DNA of 64,000 bases from Syntrophaceae bacterium UBA2251 (GCA_002347815.1 DDXV01000018.1:1-64000), one strand, 5' to 3'; counted from the first letter of the stretch, positions 16,842 through 25,925 are shown. Notes: generated by a model not told the origin, from the sequence alone. Numbers and translations are program-made.

Positions 16842-17538
16842 GCGCCCTCGATGCTTCGAGCTTCACGAGCCACCGGGAAAGCGTCCCGATCGTGCGCGCG
16901 TGCCGCCCCGTCCGCCGGTCCGGGCGGGGCTCCGAGACGGCCTGAATCTCCCGGAGGCGCGACCGGGCCTTGGCGTCTTCCGGGTCCTGTTCCAGGATCC
17001 GGGTGAGGACGTCGACGGCCATCTCCGGATGACCCTGGCGCAGGTACAGATCGGCCAGGGTGACGGTGTAGAAATCGGGAGCGATGTCCCCGACCTGCAG
17101 GGGGCGCTCGTCATCCTGCTGTCCGGCATCGCCGTCCCCCGTCAGCGCGTCCAGTTTCCCGGACACCTCCCGGACCGCCGCCGCGTCGGGCGGATTGAAG
17201 GCGAGGAACTTCCGGTAGTACGCCGCCGCCTCCTCCGGAAACCCTTCCTTGAGGCGGCAATCCCCCAAGACCGCATAGAGGCTCGCAAAGTCCAGCAGGG
17301 TCCCCTCGACCCGCCGCAGCATTTCCCGCGCCTCGTCGGGACGGCCCATCCGGATCAGGGCATGGCAGAGAATAGTCCGGGCGTCGATGTCGTCCGGAAG
17401 ACGCCGCAGGCGCGCCTCGGCCATCTCCATGGCGAGGCGCGCCTGGTTCTGTTCCAGCCGGAAGCGCGCCTGATCGAGAAAAAGGTCCCGTTTGGTGCGC
17501 TCCGGCTCACCGGCCTGGACCTGATCTGCATCATCCAT
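16831..17538 (-). CDS. tetratricopeptide repeat protein
   Basis: 235-residue soluble protein with TPR-like helical pairs, for example ARLAMEMAEARLRRLPDDIDART, the segment GDCRLKEGFPEEAAAYYRKF, and DLYLRQGHPEMAVDVLTRILEQDPEDAKA. No signal peptide or membrane segment is seen. It is upstream of and overlaps the M24 peptidase gene. The strong pil terminator lies just upstream, so this gene must have its own promoter within about 17540-17695, where no convincing boxes were seen. TPR proteins scaffold complexes; the partner is unknown. Confidence 0.8.
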   Translation of the reverse strand: MDDADQVQAGEPERTKRDLFLDQARFRLEQNQARLAMEMAEARLRRLPDDIDARTILCHALIRMGRPDEAREMLRRVEGTLLDFASLYAVLGDCRLKEGFPEEAAAYYRKFLAFNPPDAAAVREVSGKLDALTGDGDAGQQDDERPLQVGDIAPDFYTVTLADLYLRQGHPEMAVDVLTRILEQDPEDAKARSRLREIQAVSEPRPDRRTGRHARTIGTLSRWLVKLEASRAHAS

Positions 17539-17698
17539 TCATCGAACCTTCCGGGCTTGCCGAATTCCCGCTTTTTCGGGCCTGACCGCTTGAAGCGCCG
17601 CGTCGACAGATCCCTCGCCTGTTTTCCGGACGGACCCTGACCGACGCTAACAAAGGCGCCCGAACCTGTCAAGGCGGAAGTCAAACCGTCTCCTCCAC

Positions 17699-17733
17699 AA
17701 AAAAAGAGATCGCCTTTTCGAAGGCGATCTCTT
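17699..17733 (-). terminator. strong intrinsic terminator of the pil operon
   Basis: A 13-bp perfect stem (AAGAGATCGCCTT at 17704-17716 pairing with 17721-17733) with a four-base loop is followed on the minus strand by seven T residues. It lies about 57 bases after the pilQ stop and is the clearest intrinsic terminator in the window. Confidence 0.92.
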
Positions 17734-17790
17734 GACATGCTTCGGATTCCGGATCGTGCGGAGACGCTTCCCGTCAACCGCCCCGGCGCA

Positions 17791-19494
17791 TCAGGCCGGC
17801 GGCGCAGCCGCGGCCACGGCATCGTCCTTGATGATCGTCGGCGTCACGAAGATCAGGAGTTCTTTTTTACCCTTTTCGACATTCTCGTATTTGAAGAGCC
17901 ACCCCAGAAGAGGGATCCTGGCGATCCAAGGCACCGCATCGCCGGCCTTGCTTTCAGTCGTCTTGATGACGCCGCCGATCACGAGTGTGTCGCCGTCGTT
18001 GACCACGACGTTCGAGTCCACCTCGCTCGTGTTGATGGGAGGGTTTCCCAGAATTGCCTTGGCATAGTTCGCCGAATTGTTGGACGCCTTGATTTTCATG
18101 GAGATCCGGCCCTCGTCGGTAATCTTGGGCGTCACGGCAAGTTCCAGGAAGGCATCTTTATAAGAGACGGTGGCCGGATTGTCTCCCGATGCTGGCGTGA
18201 TATTGGGAACCTGCTCCCCCTGCTTGATTTTTGCTTCGACGCCTTCCATCGTCAGGACCTTGGGCGAGGAAATCACCTTCACCCGGTTTGTCAGTTCCGA
18301 GGCCATGAGCTCGGCGTCGAGAAGCCAGTGCGTGCCGCTCAGGACGAACCCCAGGGCGGGGGCCGCCGCGGCCACGGGAAAGTTCAAGGCCAGATTGGCC
18401 GTCGACAGGGCGATCCCTGAGGAAGCCAGACCTTTTAGATTATAATTATCCCCCATGGCATTGGCCGACTGGGCAACGGCGGCATAATCGTAATGCGAGC
18501 CGAAGCTGCTCTTTTTCCCCACGCCCCACTGAATCCCCAGGTCCCGGCCGAAGCCCTCCTCCGCCTCCACGATTCTCGCCTCGATGGAGATCTGACGGAG
18601 CTTGCCCTTGACCTGCTTGAGCTTCTGTTCGCGCTCCTTCTCGAGGGACTCCGCCTTGATGCGGGCCTCTTCCTTGGCCTGCCGGTCGGCCTCGTCCTTC
18701 TTGGCCTTTTCGAGCGTGATGATGCTGATCACGTCCCCCATCTGCTTTTTCGTGAGCCCCTTGATATCGAGGATGACATCGAGGGCCTGGTCCCACGGGA
18801 CGTTGTTCATGTGGACCGTGACGTTCCCCTTGACGTCGTCCCCGGACACGAGGCTCATGCCGCTGACTTCCGACAGCAGCCTGAGGACGCTCTTGATGTT
18901 CGCATCCTGAAAATCGAGAGAGATCCGCTTGCCGCTGTATTGCTTTTCATCCCCGCCCGGGAGCGGGTCTTGAACTGCGGCGGTTGGGGCCGCTGCCGGC
19001 CGCGCTTCTTCTGCGGCGGGAACCGGCGCCGCGGCAACCGTTCGCTCCGCCGCCAGGGGGGGTGGATTCAAACCCGCCACGTTGAAATCGACGATGACCG
19101 ACAACCCTTCCTGTCGGACGTAGTATTGGACCGGCTGCTTCAGATCGACGCGGACATACGCCCACTGGCGTCCCCCCACCGTCCGCTGTTCCGGAACAAT
19201 GCGGAGGATGTTGCTCAGGGCGCCCTCGCCCAACGGACTGCGCAGTCCTTCGGGTATGAACATGTCCGGAACCTTGATCAGCACGCCGCCGCCCGGCGCG
19301 GCTTCGACGGTCGGGGCCGTGATCCGGGACAGGACCAGGGTGACGCGCTCCTTACCCGGCAGGGGACCGGCGGTGATCTCCTCCACGTAGCCGACGGACG
19401 CCTCCGGCGCGGCGAGGGCGACGGACACCACCCCGGCCAGGAGCAGAGACGCCGCAAGCAAGGAAGTCCATAGCCATGGCCATTTTCGTTTCAT
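17791..19494 (-). CDS. pilQ: type IV pilus outer-membrane secretin
   Basis: 567-residue secretin forming the outer-membrane gate through which the pilus passes. A signal peptide is at residues 1-28 (cleavage near VALA-APEA). An AMIN-type beta domain follows at about 35-140, then a low-complexity Ala/Pro linker. The STN/N0-like domain starts at ISLDFQDANIKSVLRLL. A strongly charged Lys/Glu helix region sits at about 255-290. The C-terminal secretin domain ends with VIGGVIKTTE and GWLFKYENVEKGKKELLIFVTPTII. It is shorter than Pseudomonas PilQ, with one AMIN copy. It is last in pilMNOPQ and closed by a strong terminator. Confidence 0.95.
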   Translation of the reverse strand: MKRKWPWLWTSLLAASLLLAGVVSVALAAPEASVGYVEEITAGPLPGKERVTLVLSRITAPTVEAAPGGGVLIKVPDMFIPEGLRSPLGEGALSNILRIVPEQRTVGGRQWAYVRVDLKQPVQYYVRQEGLSVIVDFNVAGLNPPPLAAERTVAAAPVPAAEEARPAAAPTAAVQDPLPGGDEKQYSGKRISLDFQDANIKSVLRLLSEVSGMSLVSGDDVKGNVTVHMNNVPWDQALDVILDIKGLTKKQMGDVISIITLEKAKKDEADRQAKEEARIKAESLEKEREQKLKQVKGKLRQISIEARIVEAEEGFGRDLGIQWGVGKKSSFGSHYDYAAVAQSANAMGDNYNLKGLASSGIALSTANLALNFPVAAAAPALGFVLSGTHWLLDAELMASELTNRVKVISSPKVLTMEGVEAKIKQGEQVPNITPASGDNPATVSYKDAFLELAVTPKITDEGRISMKIKASNNSANYAKAILGNPPINTSEVDSNVVVNDGDTLVIGGVIKTTESKAGDAVPWIARIPLLGWLFKYENVEKGKKELLIFVTPTIIKDDAVAAAAPPA

Positions 19495-20129
19495 AATCTT
19501 CCCTCATAATCTTCTTTGCGAAGCTTGATGACCACGCGGTTGACTTTGGTCTGTTTCGTCTGATCCGACAGTTTTTGCTCGATGATGACCCGGTCTTCAT
19601 GGATCTCGGCGACCCGGCCGCCATTCTGTCCGATGACGGTCCCCGCCTTGACGGTGTAGAATTTCCCGGCGGCGTCTTCGACGACCGCGATGCGTCGCGA
19701 TGCGCTGCCCGCAATCCCGACGAGTCTGAACTGTTCGATGCCGGCGCGCTGGAGCGGCGAGAGGGGAACGGGCTTGGGCTTGACCGTCTTCTTGCGGGCA
19801 ATTTCGTCCCGCTCCAGGAAGGGACGGAAGGGATCCGCCTTGCCGGTTGGACTGTAGCGAAAATGGGCCAGCGGCGTCTTCGCGTCCTTTGCCTGTTCCG
19901 GGGCCTTGGCGGTCTTCGCCTTCACGGCCTTCGCCTGCTCCGGCGTCTTGGCGGTCTTCGCCTTCGCCGTCGCGGCAACCGCGGGTGCGGGCCCGGAAGA
20001 ACGAAGCGGGCCCGGATCGGCGGCCGCGGTCACACCGGCTCCCAGCCAGAGTCCGCAGCAGATGAGGCCGACCCCGATCGCCGTCACGGGATTATTTGGC
20101 TTTTTGATCCGTCTTTTTGACTGCAGCAT
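19491..20129 (-). CDS. pilP: type IV pilus assembly protein PilP
   Basis: 212-residue periplasmic component linking the PilN/PilO inner-membrane complex to secretin PilQ. An N-terminal hydrophobic segment (about residues 13-32) ends near VTAAADPG. Two Cys lie in it, but the lipobox is not canonical, so anchoring as a lipoprotein is uncertain. A 14-residue tandem Lys/Ala-rich repeat follows. The conserved C-terminal PilP beta-domain begins at FRLVGIAGSASRRIAVVED. ATG 20129 has GAGAGG five bases upstream; a TTG at 20144 is an alternative. It overlaps pilO by 38 bases and touches pilQ. Confidence 0.9.
   Translation of the reverse strand: MLQSKRRIKKPNNPVTAIGVGLICCGLWLGAGVTAAADPGPLRSSGPAPAVAATAKAKTAKTPEQAKAVKAKTAKAPEQAKDAKTPLAHFRYSPTGKADPFRPFLERDEIARKKTVKPKPVPLSPLQRAGIEQFRLVGIAGSASRRIAVVEDAAGKFYTVKAGTVIGQNGGRVAEIHEDRVIIEQKLSDQTKQTKVNRVVIKLRKEDYEGRL
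19881..19964 (-). repeat. two-copy 42-bp tandem repeat in pilP
   Basis: The pilP linker contains two 14-residue units, KAKTAKTPEQAKAV and KAKTAKAPEQAKDA, encoded by consecutive 42-base units (19923-19964 and 19881-19922). Within them a 19-base string is identical at 19905-19923 and 19947-19965. The repeat lengthens a flexible basic linker between the membrane anchor and the globular domain. Confidence 0.8.
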
Positions 20130-20820
20130 CGGGCCTCTCGACAAACATGTACGTCTTGATCACACAGGACGTCTTCAGGGGGCGGCCACGTCCCTTGGCA
20201 TCGGCCGCCGCCCCAGCGTCCCCCATGACAATGTCCTCGATATTGACGATCCGGGGAAGTCTCGCCACCCGCTCGAAGAAGAGGGCGATATTGTGATAAC
20301 CGCCCGTGATCTGAACATCGACGGGGATTTCGTCATAGAAGGCCTCCCCTTCCGCCTTGGCCGACGGCGACTTGGCGTCGCCGGCCTTCTCCTTCTCTTC
20401 GGCCCGCTTGTCGGAGGGCTTCAGATTTTCCTTGACCCCCGGCTTTCCAGCGGGCCTGGCGGGCGGCTTCGGCGCAAAAAGCAGAAACCGAACACCCGCG
20501 CCCTTGCCGGCCAGGGCGACGGAATTGAGCAGACCGGGAATTTCTTTCTTGTCGGGGAGCTTGGACAGCGCCAGTTTGAACTGCTGTTCCAGGGTCTCGA
20601 CCTCCCGCATGTACTTGGCGAGCTGGGCGGCGACCCGCTCCTTCTCCGCCACCTGCTGTTCCAGTTCGGCGAGCTTGGTCTGCAGCTGGCCCCGCTTTTC
20701 CAGCGTCGCCTGGAGGAAGAAGAAGTAATAGAAGTAGCCCAGCAGAAGCACCACGCCGACGAGGATCAAGGCTTGTATTTTCGGGGGGAGCTTCTTGATG
20801 TCTTCAACGGTGATCGGCAT
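20092..20820 (-). CDS. pilO: type IV pilus inner-membrane protein PilO
   Basis: 242-residue bitopic protein that pairs with PilN in the pilus alignment complex. A short cytoplasmic N-terminus (PITVEDIKKLPPK) precedes one transmembrane helix at about residues 17-37. A periplasmic coiled coil (TKLAELEQQVAEKER) follows, then the ferredoxin-like PilO fold (EIPVDVQITGGYHNIALFF). A Lys/Pro-rich insert occurs at about 125-160. ATG 20820 was chosen because the conserved N-terminus starts there. It begins two bases after pilN ends and overlaps pilP by 38 bases. Confidence 0.93.
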   Translation of the reverse strand: MPITVEDIKKLPPKIQALILVGVVLLLGYFYYFFFLQATLEKRGQLQTKLAELEQQVAEKERVAAQLAKYMREVETLEQQFKLALSKLPDKKEIPGLLNSVALAGKGAGVRFLLFAPKPPARPAGKPGVKENLKPSDKRAEEKEKAGDAKSPSAKAEGEAFYDEIPVDVQITGGYHNIALFFERVARLPRIVNIEDIVMGDAGAAADAKGRGRPLKTSCVIKTYMFVERPDAAVKKTDQKAK

Positions 20821-20822
20821 GG

Positions 20823-21371
20823 TCAGGCGCCCTTTTTCATCTGACAGGTCAAGTTGAATTGCTGCAGCTTGACTTTCGAGACCTCTTTCTCTTTCGAGGA
20901 CACGAGCTCCACCGCGCTGATGAAACTGGCCCGTTCGAGATTCCACATGAAGCGGGAGACCGCCGTATTGTCGCGGGCGATGCCCTCGATCTGGAGCTCC
21001 ATGCCCTTCTGGGTGAACTTGTCGAGCCAGACATCGCGGGTGGGCACGAGGCGGACGAGCTCATCCATCATCTTTACCGGCGCAAGGCGGTTCTCCTCCA
21101 GGCCGTTGATGACGGAGAGCTTCCGTTCCAGGACCCGCTTGTTCTCCTTGAACTTCTCCACGTCGCCGACCTTCTTGTTCAGGACGACGAGCTTTTCTTC
21201 GTCGGTCTTGATCTCGCCTTCCATCCGCGCATTGTTCGCGGACAGATAGATCTGAGTGCCGGCCAGGATCACAACCAGGAATATCAAGATTCCGGCGGTC
21301 AGGATGATCTGCCGTGCCATGCCGGCCTTCGCGGCCTTTTCCCGGTAGGGAAGAAGATTGATCTTGATCAT
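20823..21371 (-). CDS. pilN: type IV pilus inner-membrane protein PilN
   Basis: 182-residue bitopic protein opening with IKINLLPYREK, the conserved cytoplasmic peptide that binds PilM. One transmembrane helix follows at about residues 22-42, then a coiled coil and a small periplasmic domain containing the segment VWLDKFTQKGMELQIEGIARD. It overlaps pilM by four bases (ATGA), indicating coupled translation in the pilMNOPQ set. Confidence 0.94.
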   Translation of the reverse strand: MIKINLLPYREKAAKAGMARQIILTAGILIFLVVILAGTQIYLSANNARMEGEIKTDEEKLVVLNKKVGDVEKFKENKRVLERKLSVINGLEENRLAPVKMMDELVRLVPTRDVWLDKFTQKGMELQIEGIARDNTAVSRFMWNLERASFISAVELVSSKEKEVSKVKLQQFNLTCQMKKGA

Positions 21372-22447
21372 TTCTCACCCACCCTCCGGAGCGCCAGTCC
21401 CACTCCGACCGCGGCCACGGGGCCAATGCTCTGGACCTGCCCCGGGTCGATCACCTTTTTATTGTAACCGATCTTCTGAAAGGGATTGACGACCTCCGTT
21501 TCGATGTTAAGCCTCTGGGAAAGCTCCTGTGCGATGCCGGGGATATTGGCGCTTCCTCCGCACAACAGAACCTTGCGGATGTCCCCGCCGCCGTAAGTGG
21601 AGCGGAAATAATCGAGGGACCGCTCGATCTCCGAACAGATCGGGTCGGCAAGCTGCAACAGGCTGTCGTTGAATTCCCGCTCTTCCATCTCGCCGCCGCG
21701 CACGCCTTCGAGCTTGATCTTCTCCGCCTCTTCGAAGGTGACGCCGAGCTTTTCCTGAAGGGCCTCGGTGACGGCATTGCCGCCCAGGGTGAAGTCCCGC
21801 GTGAAGATGGAGCCGCCGTTCAGGACGACGTTGATGTTGGTGATACTCGCCCCCATATTGATCAGGGCCGCGACGTCCGTTTCCTCGAAGTCGTAATTCT
21901 GCTCGTACATGTGTTCCAGGGCGAAGGAATCCACGTCCATGATCACCACGGGGAGCCCGGCCTTTTCAATGGCGCCGGTGAATCCCTCGACGATGTCCTT
22001 CTTGGCCGCCACGATGAGCACGTCCATCTGATTCGGGTTATAGTCGTTTTCGCCCAGGATCTGAAAGTCGAACAGGACGTCGTCCATGCTGTCGAAAGGC
22101 AGATACTTCCCGGCCTCGTCGTGAATCAGTTCGCGAAGCTCGTTTTCCTCCATCTGGGCGAGGTTGACCTTCTTCACGATCGCGGCGTGGCTGGACAACG
22201 ACGTCACGATGGCCTTGCGTTTGCAGCCGGCTTTCTTGTAGAGGTCTTTGATGTGCTGGGTCAGAATGTCCGGCGCGGTGACGGCGCCGTCCGTGATCAC
22301 CCCCCGCGGGAGGGGCGTTTGATGAAAGTTGTTGAGAACGAACCCTTTCGGCGTCTGGACGACTTCGGCAAGCTTGAGCGCGCTCGATCCGACATCGAGC
22401 CCGACCAGCTTCTTGGCGCCGGTAAACAACCCTACGATATCCACCAT
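21368..22447 (-). CDS. pilM: type IV pilus actin-like ATPase PilM
   Basis: 359-residue cytoplasmic actin/FtsA-like protein that docks on the PilN N-terminus. Motifs include LVGLDVGSSALKLAEV (phosphate loop 1), INMGASITNINVV (phosphate 2) and LLCGGSANIPG (adenosine loop). It is first in the pilMNOPQ operon. The 156-base gap to ftsB (22448-22603) is AT-rich and probably contains the operon promoter, but no boxes were convincing. Confidence 0.95.
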   Translation of the reverse strand: MVDIVGLFTGAKKLVGLDVGSSALKLAEVVQTPKGFVLNNFHQTPLPRGVITDGAVTAPDILTQHIKDLYKKAGCKRKAIVTSLSSHAAIVKKVNLAQMEENELRELIHDEAGKYLPFDSMDDVLFDFQILGENDYNPNQMDVLIVAAKKDIVEGFTGAIEKAGLPVVIMDVDSFALEHMYEQNYDFEETDVAALINMGASITNINVVLNGGSIFTRDFTLGGNAVTEALQEKLGVTFEEAEKIKLEGVRGGEMEEREFNDSLLQLADPICSEIERSLDYFRSTYGGGDIRKVLLCGGSANIPGIAQELSQRLNIETEVVNPFQKIGYNKKVIDPGQVQSIGPVAAVGVGLALRRVGEK

Positions 22448-22603
22448 GGATCCACCCTACAGTGCCGGACTCCGCCGATGACTCACACTGTCCCGATCAT
22501 TCCCGGTATCACAAAAAGCTCAAACCCTTCATGCGTTCTATTGGATGGGTAAGAATTTTAACAGGCAAATATCTAAAAGTAAAGAAAAAAATTAGCAGCG
22601 ATC

Positions 22604-22870
22604 TCATTTCCCGAAGCGGTAGACGAAATCTCCCGGTTTGACCATCCCCAGTTCATCCCTGGCGATCCGTTCGATCGTGGCCGGATCGCTGCGCAACAGC
22701 ATGATGGTCCGCTTCAGTTCCCCGTTGGCATCGCTGATATTTTCATTCGCTTTCTCGAGGTCTTGCAGCTTCTCCTGCATCTTGTAGTTGTCGACCAGTC
22801 CCCGATTTCCGAAGGAAATGATCAACGCCATGAAGACGACGAACAGCAGCAGGTAACGCCCAACCTTCAT
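22604..22870 (-). CDS. ftsB: FtsB/DivIC septum formation initiator
   Basis: 88-residue bitopic division protein. A short N-terminus and one transmembrane helix at about residues 4-21 are followed by a coiled coil (KMQEKLQDLEKANENISDA) and the conserved RIARDELGMVKPGD end. It bridges FtsL and FtsQ in the divisome. ATG 22870 fits the usual family length. It follows the DUF39 gene on the same strand but has its own candidate promoter. Confidence 0.9.
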   Translation of the reverse strand: MKVGRYLLLFVVFMALIISFGNRGLVDNYKMQEKLQDLEKANENISDANGELKRTIMLLRSDPATIERIARDELGMVKPGDFVYRFGK

Positions 22871-22921
22871 GGATGCCCCCTCGAGTTCCGAGATCCCGAA
22901 GTTCCCGCAACGATGTCTTTT

Positions 22922-22950
22922 CTCATACCCTATCGTGCGGTGAGGCGCAA
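22922..22950 (-). promoter_or_regulatory. candidate promoter for ftsB
   Basis: On the minus strand TTGCGC (22945-22950), a 17-base spacer and TATGAG (22922-22927) lie about 50 bases before the ftsB start. Confidence 0.45.
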
Positions 22951-22967
22951 CAAAAATTCTCCCTCGC

Positions 22968-24158
22968 TCAGGACGGGTCGGCCTTCTCGCCTATCGACGG
23001 CAGAAGCTGCTGCGGCTCCCCCAGCAGGAACGTTCCCTTCTCGATCCATTCCTTGAGGAGGGCGGCGATTTCCCGTGCCTTGTAATAACTGGAGAGGGGC
23101 GCGGTGGGAATGGTCTTCCCGTTCAGAACGATCTCGCCGCCGCGCAGATCCTTGTAGCTCACCTCTCCCAGGCTTTTCGCCGCGCCTTTCGGGTAGTCCA
23201 TGCCGTAATCGTAGACCTGGGCATAGAGATCCTCGTCCTTGACGGCGGTGAAGCAGGCCAGCTTCTCGTTCAGAATCGGAATGGGAATGCCGATCCCGAC
23301 GTACAGGGAAACCCCGTATCCCAGCATGCTGGCGCCGGACAGCCACTCCGGCTTCATCTCCTTCAGGTCGCCGATGGTCGCGATGGTCCCCGCTCCCTCC
23401 CGGGGCACACCGTTCTTCCCGCGCAGCGCCCGGGGGTTGTGCTGGGTGCCGGGCCAGGCGACAAACCCCTGCGCACCGCCGAGAAAGATTCGTGTCCCGA
23501 TGCCGATGGTCTGATAGTAGGGGTCGTTGAACAGGGGACTCAGCTGGCCCGACGTGGCGTAGGTGGCGTTCCCCATCCTCGGTCGCAGCATGCCCATGTA
23601 GGTGTAGATGGTCTTGTCGGACATGTTGACGGCGCAGTTGTAGTTCTGGTAGGCGTTTCTCGGGTTGAACAGGATGGCGTCGCGCAGATCGTGAATCGTG
23701 ATGGTCTTCTCGAAGCGCCGGGCCGGGTAACAATCCGTTCCATAGCCCTCCGCGCGCAGCCGGATGAGGTTGCCCGCCACGAGATCTTCGATGACATGCC
23801 CGCCCCCGTAGTTGAACTCGCCCGGATAGACGCTGTTCAGGGGATCGGCCTCCGTCACTTCCGTGGCCCCTAAATAGCAATCCACCGCGGCGATCCCGCC
23901 GTAGGCGGGAACGTCGTTCAGCCAGATCCGCGAGGCCCGGATCTTCGGCGACGTATGGCCGAAATTGAGAAAGGCCCCGGAAGAACACATGGGGCTGAAG
24001 GTCCCCGTCGTCACCACATCGACCCGCCGGGCCGCGTCCACGGAACCGTGCCGCTCGACGATGTCGATCATCTCCTCCGCCGTGACGACCACGGCCTTCC
24101 CCTGGCGGATCCGCTCGTTGATCTCCCGGAACGATTTCTGAACCTTGAGCTTCTTCAT
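22968..24158 (-). CDS. DUF39 homocysteine-biosynthesis protein
   Basis: 396-residue protein of the DUF39/HcyBio family, found mainly in methanogens and strict anaerobes. There it is genetically implicated in forming homocysteine from aspartate semialdehyde and sulfide. Recognisable stretches are VVTTGTFSPMCSSGAFLNFGH, with a conserved Cys, followed by FNYGGGHVIEDLVAG, NCAVNMSDKTIYTYMG and GGAQGFVAWPGTQHNP. No C-terminal CBS or ferredoxin domain is fused, so a separate partner would be needed. ATG 24158 has AGGGAAG upstream; the open frame extends further but overlaps dut. It comes 26 bases after dut at the distal end of the nusA superoperon. Confidence 0.85.
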   Translation of the reverse strand: MKKLKVQKSFREINERIRQGKAVVVTAEEMIDIVERHGSVDAARRVDVVTTGTFSPMCSSGAFLNFGHTSPKIRASRIWLNDVPAYGGIAAVDCYLGATEVTEADPLNSVYPGEFNYGGGHVIEDLVAGNLIRLRAEGYGTDCYPARRFEKTITIHDLRDAILFNPRNAYQNYNCAVNMSDKTIYTYMGMLRPRMGNATYATSGQLSPLFNDPYYQTIGIGTRIFLGGAQGFVAWPGTQHNPRALRGKNGVPREGAGTIATIGDLKEMKPEWLSGASMLGYGVSLYVGIGIPIPILNEKLACFTAVKDEDLYAQVYDYGMDYPKGAAKSLGEVSYKDLRGGEIVLNGKTIPTAPLSSYYKAREIAALLKEWIEKGTFLLGEPQQLLPSIGEKADPS

Positions 24159-24184
24159 TGCGCTTCCCTGCCCGTCCGGCCGCA

Positions 24185-24655
24185 TCAGCGGCGGGTATGG
24201 CCGAATCCGCCCTCGCCGCGTCCGGTTTCGTCCAGCGCCGGGGCCTCCCGCCATCGCACCCGACCGACCCGGCGGACCACCATCTGGGCGATCCGTTCGC
24301 CCCGCTTCACGACGAACGGCTCCGTCCCGTGGTTGATCAGAAGAATGCCGATTTCCCCCCGGTAGTCCGCGTCGATCGTGCCGGGGCTGTTCAGGACGGT
24401 CACGCCGTGCCGGACGGCGAGCCCGCTCCGGGGACGGATCTCGGCCTCATGCCCCGGCGGCACCGCGACTTTCAGCCCCGTCGGGATCAGCTGCCGTCCG
24501 CCCGGCGGCACCACCGTGTCCTCCGTGACGGCGGCATGGACATCCATCCCGGCCGCCCGTTCCGTCATGTAACGGGGCAGGGGCAGGTCTTCCGTCCCCG
24601 CCAGACGCTGCACGGGAATTTCGATGTCTTCCTCCCCAAGGGCGTCGACGTTCAC
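24185..24655 (-). CDS. dut: dUTP diphosphatase
   Basis: 156-residue trimeric dUTPase hydrolysing dUTP to dUMP, keeping uracil out of DNA. The five family motifs are in order: AGMDVHAA, PRSGLAVRHGV, GTIDADYRGEI, RGERIAQMVV and the Gly-rich tail GRGEGGFGHT. The start is GTG 24655, with AGGAGG ideally placed; that site overlaps the stop codon of the M16 peptidase gene, so the two are coupled. Confidence 0.96.
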   Translation of the reverse strand: MNVDALGEEDIEIPVQRLAGTEDLPLPRYMTERAAGMDVHAAVTEDTVVPPGGRQLIPTGLKVAVPPGHEAEIRPRSGLAVRHGVTVLNSPGTIDADYRGEIGILLINHGTEPFVVKRGERIAQMVVRRVGRVRWREAPALDETGRGEGGFGHTRR

Positions 24656-24665
24656 GCCACCCCTC

Positions 24666-25925
24666 CTACGTCATGCGAAAATCGAAGACCTGCTTTGGAC
24701 GGACAGGACCCATGACGGCCACGGACAGGGTCTCCGAACGGAACAGCTCGCCGGCCAGGCGGACGACATCCTCGCAGGTGACGGCGTCCACGGCGGCCAG
24801 CACGTCCTCCGCGGTCGTCTGACGACCGAGACACAACTCGTTCTTCGCCAGCCGTGTCATGCGGTGATCCGTGCTCTCCATGCTCAGGAGAAAATTCCCC
24901 TTGATCAACTCCTTGGCCGCCTGAAGTTCGTCCGCCGTCAGCGGCGTCCGTCGGAGACGGCTCATCTCCGCCTGGATCAGCGTCGCCACCTCTTCCACCC
25001 GGTCGGCGTCGGCGCCGGCGTACACCCCGAGGATGCCCGTATCCTGGTAAGGCACGAGGTACGACTGGATGGCATAGGCGAGCCCCCGCTTCTCCCGCAC
25101 CTCCTGGAAAAGGCGGGAACTCATGCTGCCCCCGAAAACCGCGTTGAGCAGAAAACCGGCATAGCGCTCCGGACTGCGGGCGGCGGGGGCCACCGTCCCG
25201 ACGACCAGGTGGACCTGTTCGAGATCCTTCTCCTGCACCACCTGCCGGGCCTCGGTCGTCGGTGCATCCGGAAACGCCTGCCGCCGCCCCTCGGGCAGGG
25301 CGCCGAACGCGGTCTCGACCTGCTTAAGGAACGCCGCGTGGTCCAGGTGACCGGCGGCGCTCAGCACCATGTTCCGCCCCCGGTACATCCGGTCGAAAAA
25401 CGCATTCAGTCCATCCCGCGTAAAGCCGGCGACCCGCTCCTTCGTCCCCAGGATGGACCGGCCCAGGGCATGCCCGCCCCAGAAGGCCTTCTCGAAGATC
25501 TCGTGGACGTACTCGTCGGGGGAGTCCTCCAGCATGTGGATCTCCTGCCGGACGACGGCCTTTTCCTTCTCGATCTCCTCGGCGGCAAACCGGGACTGCC
25601 GCAGGATGTCCGCCAGCAGGTCCATCGCCAGGGGCAGATGGTAATCGGGCACCTTGATGTAGAGCGAGGTCAGCTCCTTGCCCGTGAAGGCGTTCATGAC
25701 CCCGCCCACGGAATCGATGGCCGCGGCGATGTCGAAGGCGCTGCGGCGCTCCGTGCCCTTGAAGAGCATGTGCTCGATGAAGTGCGCCATGCCGTTGTCG
25801 GCCGCCGACTCGTACCGGGAACCGCAACGCACCCAAACGCCGATGGAGATGGACCGGACGGTATCGATTTCTTCGGTAACGACGGTCAGACCGTTATCGA
25901 GAACGGTTTTCCGGACCATGGGCAT
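24666..25925 (-). CDS. M16 family zinc peptidase
   Basis: 419-residue protease of the mitochondrial-processing-peptidase/insulinase type. The inverted zinc motif HFIEH is at residues 48-52, with the third ligand Glu in EKAVVRQEIHMLEDSPDE at about 128. The second half has the usual non-catalytic M16 lobe with GGSMSSRLFQEVREKRGLAY. No signal peptide is seen, so it is probably cytosolic. It directly follows pnp, overlapping by 32 bases; pnp-M16-dut is an order known from other bacteria, including Firmicutes and Proteobacteria. The substrate is unknown. Confidence 0.94.
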   Translation of the reverse strand: MPMVRKTVLDNGLTVVTEEIDTVRSISIGVWVRCGSRYESAADNGMAHFIEHMLFKGTERRSAFDIAAAIDSVGGVMNAFTGKELTSLYIKVPDYHLPLAMDLLADILRQSRFAAEEIEKEKAVVRQEIHMLEDSPDEYVHEIFEKAFWGGHALGRSILGTKERVAGFTRDGLNAFFDRMYRGRNMVLSAAGHLDHAAFLKQVETAFGALPEGRRQAFPDAPTTEARQVVQEKDLEQVHLVVGTVAPAARSPERYAGFLLNAVFGGSMSSRLFQEVREKRGLAYAIQSYLVPYQDTGILGVYAGADADRVEEVATLIQAEMSRLRRTPLTADELQAAKELIKGNFLLSMESTDHRMTRLAKNELCLGRQTTAEDVLAAVDAVTCEDVVRLAGELFRSETLSVAVMGPVRPKQVFDFRMT

